Assembly: GCA_032622095.1 (NCBI GenBank)
Contig: CP136063.1
Coordinates: 220,677,982 to 220,741,981 of the forward strand
From: Siphonodentalium dalli
Lineage: Eukaryota; Mollusca; Scaphopoda; Gadilida; Siphonodentaliidae
Reading direction: 5' to 3'
DNA: 64,000 nt
Under the pieces are notes generated by a model. It had not been told where the DNA came from, ran no database searches, and saw only the letters and a program-made list of their open reading frames with translations. Shown here one piece after another: positions 36,901-51,900 of the stretch; the stretch's first letter is position 1; each line of letters starts with the position of its first letter. Made by a program: the position numbers and the translations under genes.

Positions 36901-39900
36901 TGGGTAAATGGCAAAATTAGCTAGTCAAATTCGGGTCACGGACCACAGTGGAAATAAAGCACTAGTATGAGCCTTAATTGTGCTATACTTGGCCTTGGGG
37001 GCCAAATAATAAGAAAGTCTGGATATAGTGTGTCTGACATTTACAGAATGAGGTCTCCAGAGGGTGAAATTTGGTGACACTATCCTGCACAGTGGGCTTG
37101 TGTCACCAAATTCACCCTCTGGGAACCTCATTTTGTGTAGGCCACAACTGCTATGGAAGACCTAAGATCAGATTGATGTTCCCCAGTTGAAGTTGGTGAT
37201 GTTCACCCATTATTGACCTCAATTATGCATTTTATCTTCTGCAAATTAGGGGATATTGAAATTGATGTTAATTTGAGACTATAGATACTTCCCAGACATT
37301 CCACTGTGTGGGATAGTGTCACTAAATTCAACCTCTGGGGACCTCATTCTGTAAATGTCAGACACACCATATCCAGTCTTGGCAATAGAGTACAGCCCTG
37401 TTATTATTAATTAGCAGGTCAAAGATTTTACTTCAGCTAAAAAGCCTATGAGCTGTATAGTGAGACTCTCTACAAATACATTGTATAAACTTGAGTTTAT
37501 AATTTGGTTTGTGACTGGTTTAAGATAGTTGATTCCCAAATATTATATTTAAAACAATAGTCTTTGTTATCTTGTCCTTCCTGTTAGCCCAGACAATACT
37601 TTCATGCAAATGCAATGCAAATTCGGTTAAATTTTGCACAAAATTTTGCCAGCTTCAGAAAATTGCTTCGTCTAATAAATAGTTTACCGAATTTCTGTTT
37701 GCCTCGGCTGACACTAATTAACATGGCTGACAGTATAATTATACCCCCACTTTCGAAGAAAATGGGGGGTATACTGGATTGACTGCATCTGTCTGTCACA
37801 CTTTCTCTCTCCGTGTGTCGAGCCGTCCATACGTCCGTCGTACCGTCCGTCCAACCTCATAACTCGAACAACTATGAACCGATTTCAATAATTTTTTGTA
37901 TGCAATCTCCTTAGGCAGGCCTCTCTGCATGATGCTAATTGCGGTGTGGTCCGACTTTCTTTTTTGTAAGTTACGCCTTACTTTTCGACTTATTTAGACT
38001 TAGAAAATTCTGTCCGACTTAATAATTTTAACAAATATGAACCGATTTCAATAATTTTTGGTATACATGCTTCTCACAACACCCTCTCTACATGATGCGG
38101 CTCAGGGTTGGCTCGGACTGTTTTTCCTAACATTACACTTCATTTTCGACTTATTTTGACTTAGAAAATTTTGGGATTTTTTTTTTGTGGATGCTTTTTT
38201 CCCTGGAGTTGTGTGCTTTCTTAGCAGAAGTTTGGTTTGACTGACGAAACACTCGACAAAAGCCTTCTTAGATGTTAAGGTTGCGTTTCATTTTCTACCC
38301 TTTTTTGGGTTTCTGCAATCATTCGAACAAATATGAACCAATTTGAATATTTTTTTCTGTACAAGCTTCTTGCGACACCATATCGATATTATTAATCCAA
38401 ATTTTTCTTTAAAGTTAAAAATCTTTTTTGTTGGGTTTACGGATAGTGCGGGTTGAATTTGCCACGGTGGGGGTATGCTAGCACGCGAGTGCACACCTCT
38501 TGTTTTTACTCTATTACAGCCACGATAAAGCTCATATGCTTCTTATCTTTTCAGGAAAACTTAGTTGAGAGCAAGCATCATAAACTTGCAAGAAGTGTGA
38601 GAAGTGGACTGACAGATAAAGATATGAAACCTGATGCTCGCACACGAGATCACCTCAATGTAAGTATTATTAGACAAATTGTTGCTTGTCTTGTCATATT
38701 ATAAGTTTTTCTGGTTGATTAATGGTAACATGGAGTGTCTTAACGGCTTGTAGTTAATTTCTGCCAACAGTCCTAGTCTTTCATAGCAATTTGACAATTT
38801 ATTCCGGATGAATATTAGAAAAAATATTGAAATCTCCTATCTGTCTCACCATGACGTTGTTCATCGTAAATGATGTTTCAGGCTCAATCAAGAAACTAAC
38901 TCTCAACAAGTATCCAGGTATTTAAGTTCCTAATCAGTCATCCTAATTAACACTCCATGACTGGAGATTCCTAAAATTTTGCTAAAACCATGTGCCAATG
39001 CACATAGGGATCCTCGCATATATATACATTGGCCTAACAATATTACCTTGACCTTGTAAACCAGTGCATTCTCTTATATATGCGAGACTGCCTATGGGAG
39101 ACTCGCATGTATAAGAGAATGCACTGGCACATGCTTTTTAATGCTGCACCAGCGCAGCTCCTGTTATAAAAGGGTTAAAAATTAAAACGCGGGTCAACCA
39201 GCGCTAGGTAATGTACATTAATGTTAATGTTCTTTCTCTTCCAGACTATAGTTAGATATCCACCCAGTAAACCACTGAGCTCTGAGGAAAAAGATTTACT
39301 TTGGAAATTTAGATTTTATCTGTCTAGTCAAAAGCAGGTATGACTAATCTCGTTCTATCTCTCATGTTATCCGTACTACAACATTCATTGGTATGACTAA
39401 TCTTGTTCTATCTCTCATGTTATTAGTACTACAGCATTCTTTGGTATGACTAATCTTGTTCTATCTCTCATATTGTCAGTACTACAGCATTCATTGGTAT
39501 GACTAATCTTGTTCTATCTCTCATGTTATTAGTACTACAGCATTCATTGGTATGACTAATCTCGTTCTATCTCTCTGATGTTGTCAGTACTAGGGTTGCT
39601 CAGTATGTTTGCAAACCATGGCTATACCCACCACTACATGAATAAATTTGTCCGACCTATATATTCTCATATGTCTGTTTTCTGCTCATTTTTCCTGAAC
39701 ACCCCTCCAAACATATAATGGACCATTCCAATGTATACTCATTTAACTGAATGGGAGAATCCATTTAGTAGAGTAAGGGTTAAGTAATCTCACTATGATC
39801 TGCCATTAATTCAAACTCCATGCAGGGTTTACCTCCCTTGATGAATTGGTAAGACCGATGCTACTGGCGACATTTTACCTACATTTGGTGGACTTCCGCT

Positions 39901-42900
39901 AATTATATATATATACAAAGTGAAAAGAGCCACATGTCGCCCTTTATCAACCATACAAAATATAATAGAACAATTATGTAATTTTGTACATTAAGTTTGG
40001 AAAGTCCCATTAAAACCAAAGTACTATATCTCCAATCTGTGTGATTTGGTTCTCCGATAATTTTATCAACACAAACGTCTGAACACACATAGATGACAAC
40101 ATGCATGGCAAACATCTGTCAAGTCAAACACAAGAATTCTAATTTGCTGCCATTTTGCTGAGTAGCATGCGAAAATCATCAACAAAACTACCACTCTAAT
40201 TCTCCATTCGGTCAATAAGTTTTTAGTGCAGCAATTGTTCTCAAAGGACATAGGAAATTTGACATTCGGGCGATCGGTTCTGCCATTTTGGCTGGAAAAA
40301 CCAGCTCTGCTAAATATAGAAAACCACAGACTAGTACCCAGTCGGTGACGGAGTCAAAAGGAGGTATGACTGATGTGCTCTAGTAGATATTGTCATTCAT
40401 TTAAGAAATGGATGTTGATTTCCTTGCATTCCATAGAGTATGGATGCAAGTTTGTCTGACATTTGGTGAGGAACAAATTTGACATCCATTACTTATATTT
40501 ACACTCAACTGAGTCAACTGGCAGATTAGAAGAGCATTAAGCGCCCATTTCCAACGTTGTTCTCGTGTCTTGATGCAAGTTGCGTCTACACTAAAATGGA
40601 TGCAAGTTGGGGTCAGTGCGCGACGTCATGTGACGTAATTTCGACCAACCAACGTCCTGCATTCATGTTCCACAAAGCGAATGCATGTGTGAGTGTAAAT
40701 ATTTTGATGTTTTCTTCCATTTCAGGCTCTCACAAAATTCTTGAAGTGCGTAACTTGGACTGTTGCTCAGGAGAGTAAACAAGCCATTGAAATGTTGGTC
40801 CGCTGGAGTCCAATCGATTCTGAAGATGCTCTCGAACTTCTGTCTCCTGAATTCACACATCCAACTCTCAGAAAATATGCCATATCTCGGCTCAGACAGG
40901 CCGTGGATGATGTAAACATTTATTCTTAGAACTAAAGCTAAAGCATAGATATGAAGAAACACATACACAAAATAAGCCTGAGTTTCGTGTGTCTGTCATT
41001 TGCAGAAAGAGGTTCCCAGAGGGTGAATTTAGCTGGCTAGCATCACTAAATTCACCCTCTGGGGACCTCATTCTGCTCAGGCCTCATCTTTTCTGGAAAG
41101 TTTCTTTATTATAAAATCTCTATAGAAATTTCTCCACATAGTTACTGCATGTATATCTTTTTTATTGTTTGGTTTCTCTATATCCTCAAATTGGCAGAAG
41201 ACACATTGCATAATCGAGGTTCCCAATGGGTGTACATCACAATATTCACCATTTGGGAACTTCAATCTGAATCTATGTCTCCCATAGCAGGAGGCCATGC
41301 AGAATGAAGTGACCCAGAGGGTGAATTTGGTGAATCTGGGGACCTCATTCTGCAAATGACAGGCACCTTATACTCAGGCACACACACAAATATTGTGAGT
41401 TGGGCAAAAGAGATAATGGAAATGGGTGCAGATAGCAACCGCAAAAACTTCAATGGGTCTTGCCAGGAATGAATATCAACAAATGAGCACTGATTTACCT
41501 ACGTTGTCTTATATCGAAACCACAAAAGTAAAGTATTGTCACTTGATAGGATAGGATAGGATAGGATAATTTTATTAGTCGAGTTTTTTTCCAAAACTCG
41601 ACTTATAGTTTGATGGGGGACGGTGGGCGGGCGGACGGGCGGGCGGCGGACGGGCGGCCTGTTTTGCTTATAACTCAACCGTTTATTGACGGATTAAAAT
41701 TTTGTTGGTGTGTGAGTACATATCCATGCACGTAAGCTGCAGACAAAAATTCTGGTTCGTCCGCACATTTATTACCGAGTTATGGCCCTTTGCCATTTTT
41801 CACTGATTTTAGGCTCGTTAGCGCGATAACTTCAACAAACGTTATCCGATTTGATTGAAATTTGGTATATAGGTGTCTCCCAAGAATATCTCGGATGAGT
41901 TCGAAAATCAGCCTGGTCCGATAAAATTTGAAAGAGTTATGGCCCTTAATTAGTCATTTTTCACGAATTTTCAGCTCGTTAGCGCGATAACATCAACAAA
42001 CGTTATCCGATTTGATTGAAATTTGGTATATAGATGTCTCCCAAGAATATCTCGGTCGAGTTCGAAAACCGGCCAGGTCCGATAAAATTTGATAGAGTTA
42101 TGGCCCTTAATTAGTCATTTTTCATGAATTTTCAGCTCGTTAGCGCGATAACTTCAACAAACGTTATCCGATTTGATTGAAATTTGGTATATAGGTGTCT
42201 CCCAAGAATATCTCGGACGAATTCGAAAATCGGCCTGGTTCGATAAAATTTAATAGAGTTATGGCCCTTAATTAGTCATTTTTCACGAATTTTCAGCTCG
42301 TTAGCGCGATAACTTCAACAAACGTTATCCGATTTGATTGAAATTTGGTTTATAGGTGTCTCCCAAGAATATCTCGGTCGAGTTCGAAAACCGGCCAGGT
42401 CCAATAAAATTTGATAGAGTTATGGCCCTTAATTAGTCATTTTTTCGCAAATTTTCAGCTCGTTAGCGCGATAATTTAACAAACATCATCCTATTTGATT
42501 GAAATTTTGATATATATGTGTCTCCCAAGAATACCTCGGACGAGTTAGAAAACCGGCCCGGTCCGATAAAATTTGATAGAGTTATGGTCCTTAAGTAGTC
42601 ATTTTGTACGAATTTTGAGCTCGTTAGCGCGATAACTTCAACATACGTCATCCGATTCAACTAAAATTTGGTATATAAGTGTCTTCCAATAATATCCTGG
42701 ACGAGTTCGAAAACCAGCCTGGCCCGATAATATTTTATAGAGTTATGGCCCTTAATTAGTCATTTTTCGTGAATTTTTAGCTCGTTAGCGCTATGACTTC
42801 AACAAACGTCCTCCGATTTGTTTAAAATTTGGAATAGACGTACTTGCCAAGAATATTTCGGACGAGTTCGAAAACCAGCCTGGCCCGATAAAATTTGATG

Positions 42901-45900
42901 GAGTTATGGCCCTTAATTAGTCATTTTTCGATTTTACCTATTAATTATTCTACCGATACTGATGCACACCATTTGGCGGTAGCCACCGGCGGTAAGCCAC
43001 CGAAAACGAGACACAGCATCTCTGATGCCACCTCTTGTTTACAATATACACACATGGAAAGTACAATTACAAATAAATATAATATTAATAGACTATACAT
43101 GTATATTGCTAGGGGTGATATAGTCATGGCTGACTGTCTTCCTATCACCCCTTGATTAAGAAAGTACATAGTTCCAGCAGCTAATCAACATTGTTTAATC
43201 ATATGTAACATTTAATAAATTGTTATTCATACACAGGCAAGTAGCTGCTGATTACCTGTTAACCTTGTCATGACTGGAACTTCCTAAAATTTTGCGAATA
43301 CCCTGTGCCAATGCAATCTCTGATATATGCGAGTCCCATAGGGAGCCTCACATATATAAGAGAATGCATTGGCCTAACAATATTTACCTTGACCTTGTAA
43401 TCCAGTGTATTCTCTTATATATGCAATGCTCCCTATGGGAGACTTACATATATAAGAGAATGCATTGGCCTAACAATATTTACCTTGACCTTGTAAGCCA
43501 GTGTATATTCTTTTTATGCAATCCTCCCTATGTGAGACTCGCATATATATAAGAGAATGCACTGGCACATGATTGTAATGCTGCACTTGCGCAGCTCCCG
43601 TCATGAAAGGGTTTCATGGAGATTATTTACAGGAGATATGATCATTTTTTCAGGACCTCTACCTCTACCTGCTGCAGCTTGTACAGGCATTAAAGTATGA
43701 GAACTTCAGTGAAATTAAAACTGGTTCTGATACTGGAATGACTCAGCAAAAACAGGACTCGGTAGAACAAGTTCCTTCCTCACATGAACGTGATAGGTAA
43801 CCATGGCTATTTATTGTGCTCTTAACACCACTAAACTAGTGTCCTGGAAATTATTACTTCATCAGTTCGAAAACTCACTTAATTAATATACCCCGGAAAT
43901 ATGATACCCCCCCCCCCCCCCAATACCACAATGTCGTCTATGGTTAGAGGTCGTACCGATACGCCGTACACAGAAACAAAGTCACTGGGAGTGAATATGC
44001 TGTACGAAAGACATGTAAATGAAGTGAGCGAGATGTGAGCGAATTGAATGAATGTCATTTGATCTAATAATAATATGTACCTCTGTTTCTATATACATTC
44101 CTTCATTGGTTTCTATTTATTCCAATAAGAACAAAAAATATATATTTTTATTGCGCTCTCTTTTCGTTTTTTTAACTGCTACTTATCATCCCTTCTTTTC
44201 ATAGATCAAGTGCACATCAATGTCATTACAGGTACCCATCCAAGCTGCAAAACAGTGTTCAGTCCCCTCGCTACGCTATGTTTGACCGCTGCCGGCATGT
44301 GTATTTTCTTAATTAAATCTAACATTTTTTGTTGGTGTTTTGTCAGTTACAATTCATTCTGGCTTGATTTAGACAATGCGTAGGAGACACCACCGATAAT
44401 TTTTGGTGGCCCAGTAAACAGTCGACAAGAAGAAAGGTCTCAGACCAAATTGTAGATGAAGATGGATAACTCTAAAATCAAGTGACATTTTTGTGTTTTT
44501 TTTATGTCAGATATTTGACAAACCGGCAATTTTTTTAACAAAATGTTGATAAATAATAGGTTTTGGGCAATTTTATACTATAGTTGACTGTGGTTAGCAT
44601 TATTGTTGGGCAATTAATTGATTCTGATAAATGAGGCGGCATTTAATAAAATTTTGTTGTTGGAATCTGATCAAATCGGATTGAGTACCTTTAAGTCCAC
44701 TGCATGTGGATTATCTAAGAGTTCAAAATGGCAGAATTCAGTCACTATACCGATTGTGAAAGTTTGGAAGGACATCAGGCCTATATATAGTTACTTTCAT
44801 ACATCATTTGTACATCGTATTCACATCTATCAGTATTCATAATGAAAATGGGCTGCATGCATATTCTAGTTGACACTCTTCATCATATGGTAGATGGTCT
44901 ATTTCACAAAAAATGCATATCATGGTTAGATAATACAATATTAATTCATGCACAATCTCTTATCATAATGAGGTTTTTGGCTTGTTATATGTCAATCGAT
45001 TTAAGCATTCCAGGACTGTTCCGTAGCTTCGCTGTTGATTCCAGATTAGATTTGAATTGAAAATTCAAATCTGCAAGGCTCTGGACATGAGATGTCATGC
45101 TTGAATACACAAAGCATCTGCAATCCAGGGTTCGAGCTGGAGCCAAATGCAAAAATAATTCACATTTCAAGCAAATTTGGATTCCTCATGAATGTAGAAA
45201 CTATTTATTAAGAAATTGGTTACCGTACTCATTCTTGACTTCTTCCAGGGCTGTTAGCACACTTTCAAGGGCTTCCTCAATCGACTCCATATCTGAAGCT
45301 CTGGGTAATTTGACGATGGCTCCTGAAGAAAGCGCAGAGAGTAAGCTGGACAATGAGGTGAGATGTTTCATTATTAGTTCACTCATGATTAAAGGGCTAT
45401 TCAGACGGCTATGAGCGATGCGACTTCAGTATCGACGCTTAATTAGGACAAACATAATATTACTGAGGTATTCACATGGCATCATGAGTGACGTGATGCA
45501 AGCGACATCACCAAAGCATCAATCGCAAGGATAGGATTTGTTCTAATTGAGCAACATGATCAGTGCGTTTACTCGAGTGTTGTCGGCTTTTTCAATGACG
45601 GAGATAGACGAAGTCACCGGATGTGGATCCATCAACATTATAAGTTCATTCGTTGCCATCAGAATGGCTACTTCAAATTCAACATATATAGCATAAATAT
45701 AAATAAATGAACTATATATAACAAGACACAGCATCATACAAAACACAGAGAGAACATATGGAATATATGGATGCACATGGCATTCAAAAGACTATTTCAG
45801 TGTCATTGACTCGACGTGTGTTGGAATAATGAGCCAACACTGTGGGCTCATTAGTCCAACACACATCGAGTCAATGGCCCTTGTGGAAATCAACCATATA

Positions 45901-48900
45901 TACTATATGTGATGACTTGCTGCAAAGTTGCCATTTGAAGACGCAAAACAAACAAGAGGATCAACCCCAATAGAGGATGACAGAATTTCCACAAGAATAT
46001 ATCATATAATTTGGTGCCATTGATGCAGAAATCGCAATGCTCACATCGCTCGCGACGCCATCTATAAGGGCCTTTAGGGTCCGGTTGGTTCATGTAGGAA
46101 TAATACAGTTAAGATTGTTGATAGAACTAGGAGGCGAGGAGGTCCTTGTGATTAATCATTGTTATATCAAATGTCAATGCAGACACCTTTCATTCTATTA
46201 TTCAGCTAATAATTTCATCAAACAGTTTTACGCTTTTGTAAAACTAATTCATTTAGGTAAAATTAACAAATTCAAGTGAAAATATTTTATCGTAGAGACC
46301 TATCTTGAAACTCTCAATTCTGTTAGTTCATTGAACTGTTTGGACCTTCATTTGAAAGTCATGTAATGGAAGCAAGCCTTGAAATAATGTGTCTGGCATT
46401 TGCAGAATGAGATCCCCAGAGGGTGAATTTGGTGATGCTAGCCCACTCATTCTGCTTATCCTCATCTTCTGGGAAGTATCTATAGTCTCAAAATAACATT
46501 GTTTTAGTTATTTTTCAGTTATGTTCAGTTTCTATATCCCCTAATTCGCTTAACAACTTCAACTGGGAACTTTTATCTGATACCTGTCTCCCATAGCAGT
46601 AATACCTAAGCAGAATCAAGTTCCAAGAGGTTGAATTTGGTGATGCCAGCCCGCTGAGCATGAAACCCTCACTAAATTCAACCGCTGGGGACCTCATTCT
46701 GCATTTGTCAGACACACTATATCCAGACGTGGATGCACAGTACTCACAAGATCTCTACTAAAACAAAGGAAGCTACATGTGAGCCACGGTACTCACAAGA
46801 TCTCTACTAAAACAAAGGAAGCTAAATGTGAGCCACAGTACTCACAAGATCTCTACTAAAACAAAGGAAGCTACATGTGAGCCACAGTACTCACAAGATC
46901 TCTACTAAAACAAAGCAAGCTACTTGTGAGCCACAGTACTCACAATATCTCTACTAAAACAAAGGAAGCTACATATGAGCCACAGTACTCACAAGATCTC
47001 TACTAAAACAAAGGAAGCTACATGTGAGCCACAGTACTCACAAGATCTCTACTAAAACAAAGCAAGCTACTTGTGAGCCACAGTACTCACAATATATCTA
47101 CTAAAACAAAGGAAGCTACATGTGAGCCACAGTACTCACAAGATCTCTACTAAAACTAAGGAAGCTACTTGTGAGCCAGTCACAGTACTCACAAGATCTC
47201 TACTAAAACAAAGGAAGCTACATGTGAGCCACAGTACTCACAAGATCTCTACTAAAAAATGAAGCTACATGTGAGCCACAGTACTCACAAGATATCTACT
47301 AAAACAAAGCAAGCTACTTGTGAGCCACAGTACTCACAAGATCTCTACTAAAACAAAGGAAGCTAAATGTGAGCCACAGTACTCACAAGATCTCTACTAA
47401 AACAAAGGAAGCTACATGTGAGCCACAGTACTCACAAGATCTCTACTAAAACAAAGGAAGCTACATGTGAGCCACAGTACTCAAAGATCTCTACTAAAAC
47501 AAAGGAAGCTACATGTGAGCCACAGTACTCACAAGATCTCTACTAAAACTAAGGAAGCTACATGTGAGCCACGGTACTCACAAGATCTCTACTAAAACAA
47601 AGGAAGCTACATGTGAGCCACGGTACTCACAAGATCTCTACTAAAACAAAGGAAGCTACATGTGAGCCACGGTACTCACAAGATCTCTACTAAAACAAAG
47701 GAAGCTACATGTGAGCCACGGTACTCACAAGATCTCTACTAAAACAAAGGAAGCTACATGTGAGCCACAGTCCTCACAAGATCTCTACTAAAACAAAGGA
47801 AGCTACATGTGAGTCACGGTACTCACAAGATCTCTACTAAAACAAAGGAAGCTACATGTGAGCCACAGTACTCACAAGATCTATACTTATCATGTAACTC
47901 AGGAATCTAGATAATTCTTTCTATGGTGCATGTTATAAATTTATTGTCCCCCGAAAAATTAATTTTCGTGGACTATAGAAACGGGCTCCGTTCGTCCGTT
48001 CGTTCGTCTGTCCGTCCGTCACACTTTTGAGTACCTTCATGGTGTAATATCATCTCCTCCTACAGATTTCATCCCAGAGATTTGAAACTTCAGAATATTG
48101 TTGCCCATATATTGAAGATGTGCAACATGTATATAGATGACGGATTTTTTTTTTTTTTTTGACGGAGTTATTAACCCTTTTCGACATTTCAACATTTTTT
48201 ATAAAAAAGCTGCATTGACTTGCCATGTTGTCGGGGGACAATGTGGTCGGCTGACCTTTTATTTCAGATGGATTTGGCTTCATTTCTCAATGTAACTCAT
48301 GAATCTAGATAATTGTTTGAATCATGCATGTTATAAATTTATTTCAGAGGGATTTGGCGACATTTCAATCACGCATGTTATAAATTTATTTCAGATGGAT
48401 TTGGCTACATTTCTATCATGCATGTTATAAATTTATTTCAGATGGATTTGGCTACATTTCTCATACACAGATCTTGTAACAACTCAACATTAGCAAACTA
48501 CTTCTACTGGTATGTAGTCTGCAACTAATACAAATATAAACGCTCTTTATTAATGTTTGAGCAAACTTCCTCTACTGGTATATAGTCTGCAACTAATAGA
48601 ATTTTAAACGCTCTTTATTAATGTTTGAGCAAAGAACTTCTACTGGTATGTAGTTTGCAACTAATGGAAATTTAAAGCTCTTTATTACTGTTTGGTGTGT
48701 GCTCGCATTTCGGATGTTTTCACCATATAAACACCTTAATAAAAGTAATTCCCCCTCATATAATACCCTGTATCTCCTGTGATATTCATCTGATCGTATT
48801 GATATTTTTAACAAATTGATAAATTGGTAAAATGTCTAACCTTTTGAATGTCTCTTGATTGAAAAAATTGTCATTTAAAAAAAAATCACACTTAAAATTT

Positions 48901-51900
48901 TGATGCTCATCATCATCGAGTGTTGATGGGTTAACAGGGTGATTAGTATTTGTTAAGTGTCACTGGCCTCAGTACTGCATGGGATTTACTTGAACTTGAC
49001 CAGTTGTCACTCGGGGAATTTAGGGCCATGATTTTTAACCACCCTCATATCATGTCCACTGCATTCACTCAAAAGAGCAATTGTTACTGCGCTATAGATT
49101 TATTTACATTTTGTATCAGAAATGATAATATTATTTGAATTTTGTTATTATGGCATGTGTTAGCTGGCTCAGCATATAAATCAAACACACACTGGGTGTG
49201 CCAGACACATGATGGTGTCAAGCCAGGTGAAGATATCACTACCCGTGTTGGGCACAACGAATAAAACTGGCCCAACACATATCTAATAAATGCTGAACAA
49301 TTAATTGAAGGTACCTACGTGTTGAATGTGAAGAACAAGAGCCGACCCAAGCGGTGAAAGATAAAAGTATCCAAGAAATGTATACAGCAGTACTAAAGCG
49401 ATTCAGTCAAGCTCTCATGAAGGTAATAACCCTTTATAAAATTATACATTGGAAGGGCCTATTATACATCTGGAGGGATGTTCAGAAGATTCCTATTAAT
49501 TGGTAGGAAATGATCAGATAATATGTTCAACATATGACCTATGAGATAAAGTACTGTGTGCCGAAGGATTTAGACATACAAAGAGTAAAATTCAAGATGG
49601 CAGCTGGTGGCCACGTTTTTTAATGAATTTTGGATGGCTGCCATCTAGTGATCACCCTGAAGATCCATATAAAATTTGGTGATGATTGGATGAGGAATGT
49701 GACCTGTAAGGGTTTGCTGATGGAAACTGTTGATGCAACTGAAGAGCTAAACATATGATAAACTAAATTGTGTTGACAGTGATAAATTAAACAGTAGAAT
49801 TTCATTCATTAATACATGATTTATACATAAATAGACATTATAAGGATATGACCAGCAGCAAAAAACCCTAGAAATTTACCCCACCAACAGCGTCAGTGAT
49901 TCGTAAATTACCGACCCTACCCCTTTGTCCCAGTCTGCAGGTGAAATAAACAAAAGTGGTGCAACAGCCGGTCCACATTACGTGCAAGTCCATGACAAAA
50001 ACTAGTCATATCTCTAAAATGCCTGATCATAAGACAAGGTTGTCTACTTCTGAAATGGGTAATTGCCATATGTCCATGATAACCAGAGTCTTTATTCTTC
50101 CACATAATAGCTATTGCCATGGGTTGCCATCCATCCATGCGTCCATCAACAATTTTCGTTGGCACTCCCTACATCTGATCATAACCAAACTCCTTATAGA
50201 TCTTTGAATTGATGGGTGCCATCAAATGATTCCAAATTTTGTAAAAAAACATGGCCGCTAGCAGCCATCTTGGATTATACTCTTTGCAGGACTAAATCCT
50301 TCGGCACACCCAACAGGCCACATCACTCATTTGACCATCACCAAACTTCATATGGATCTTTGAAGTTACCTCTTGATGGGAGCCATCATTTGTTTTCAAA
50401 ATTCTTTTTAAAAACATGGCTATCAGCAGCCGTCTTGATAACTACTTTCCTTGTTCTTAATCCTCCCATAAACTGTTGTGGATAACATTTTCCAAAGTAT
50501 CCCCTCTCCAAGTTGAGCCACAGTGTCATGGACACTGTCATTTAAGATCACATAAACAAAAATTCAGTTTAATATATTAAAATTCTGACATTGTTGGAAC
50601 CATTAAATTGCTTGAATACAAATTTTTTACAAGAATATTGAGAACATTTTGCAGATATTTTATGAAAATTATGTCTTGCAATTACTATGATACATTATTT
50701 CAGGGCGCTATTGACTGTCGACATGTCCGATCCACCATACTTAGGCAACAAACATTCATGGACAAGATTGTAGACCTGGTGAAAAAAGTTGCAAGAGAAA
50801 AGGGGGACAGGAAGAAGAAGGTAATTCGACACACGATATTAGTGTAATGCAAATGAAGGTTTTCCTGTCATTGGCTGAGTCTAGTGTGCCTGTCATTTTC
50901 AGATTGAGGTCCCCAGAGGGTGAATTTAGTGACCATTCCTGCATCACTAAATTCACCCTCTGAGAACCTCATTCTGCTTAGGCCTAATCTTCTCTGTAAA
51001 GTTTCTTTATTATAAAATTTCTATAGAAACTTCTTCACATAGATTCTATTTATTTTTAGTATAGTTTCTCTATAATGAGGTCCCCAGTGGGTGTATTTGG
51101 TCTAGCCCGCTATGCGGGATAGCGTCACTAAATTCACCCTCTGGGGACCTCATTCTGAAAATGACAGGCACAATAAACTCAGGCTTGTTGGTTGAGAGCC
51201 CAACGTGTCGGTGATGCGGGCAGTGTGTGATGTGAGAATGCCGCAATGCATATTCTGATTGCAGCCTTGTTGCTATTCTACACAGAAATAGCTATCATAT
51301 GCCCCTGCGATATTCGATTCTACCTCGACATTCAATCAGAAACAACAAATATTGATTTTGAATACTTGAAAACAGTCAATGCGAAAGTAATGTCAACATT
51401 TAAACACAAACAACTGCTGCAAAGTATCCAAAAATGGTCCATAATCGATTCCATTCTGAAACGATAAAGCAGCCAATTCCCATTTAATGATGTCATTCAA
51501 ATCCTGAAGTTTCTATTTTTTGTTTATTCTGTATGCCCGATAGGCTGATAGAGTTATCCTTCCTCCAACACAGAACATAATTGATGTGACAATTAATCAC
51601 ATGATTATTTAATCGCGCTTGTGGATATAAGGATATTAATTGTCAGTGCACCAGGACAGTATTTTTCCAAATTGTTTGTTATATGTTGATACATCGTTCA
51701 CAAAATCAGTGACAATATGTTTTATTTAATAGATAATTCAGACATACAGGCATAAACAGAAGACATCTTATAATTTCAGAGACCAAGATTGTGAAATTTT
51801 CAATTTGAAATTCAATTCGTTTTCAAATTTTTCAATAGCTATTCGATTCGAAATTTCCATTGATTGAAAACCCTCTATTCGCAGGGGGCATTAGTTATCA

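Noticed and set aside
43906-43921. Poly-C runs here and near 10198, 61263, and poly-G near 55944 as regulatory G-quadruplexes
   Set aside because: Single homopolymer tracts without the spaced G-run pattern; also prone to sequencing error.
46738-47885. Regular repeats resembling a CRISPR array
   Set aside because: Units are contiguous, with no unique spacers, in a eukaryotic intron: an ordinary minisatellite.
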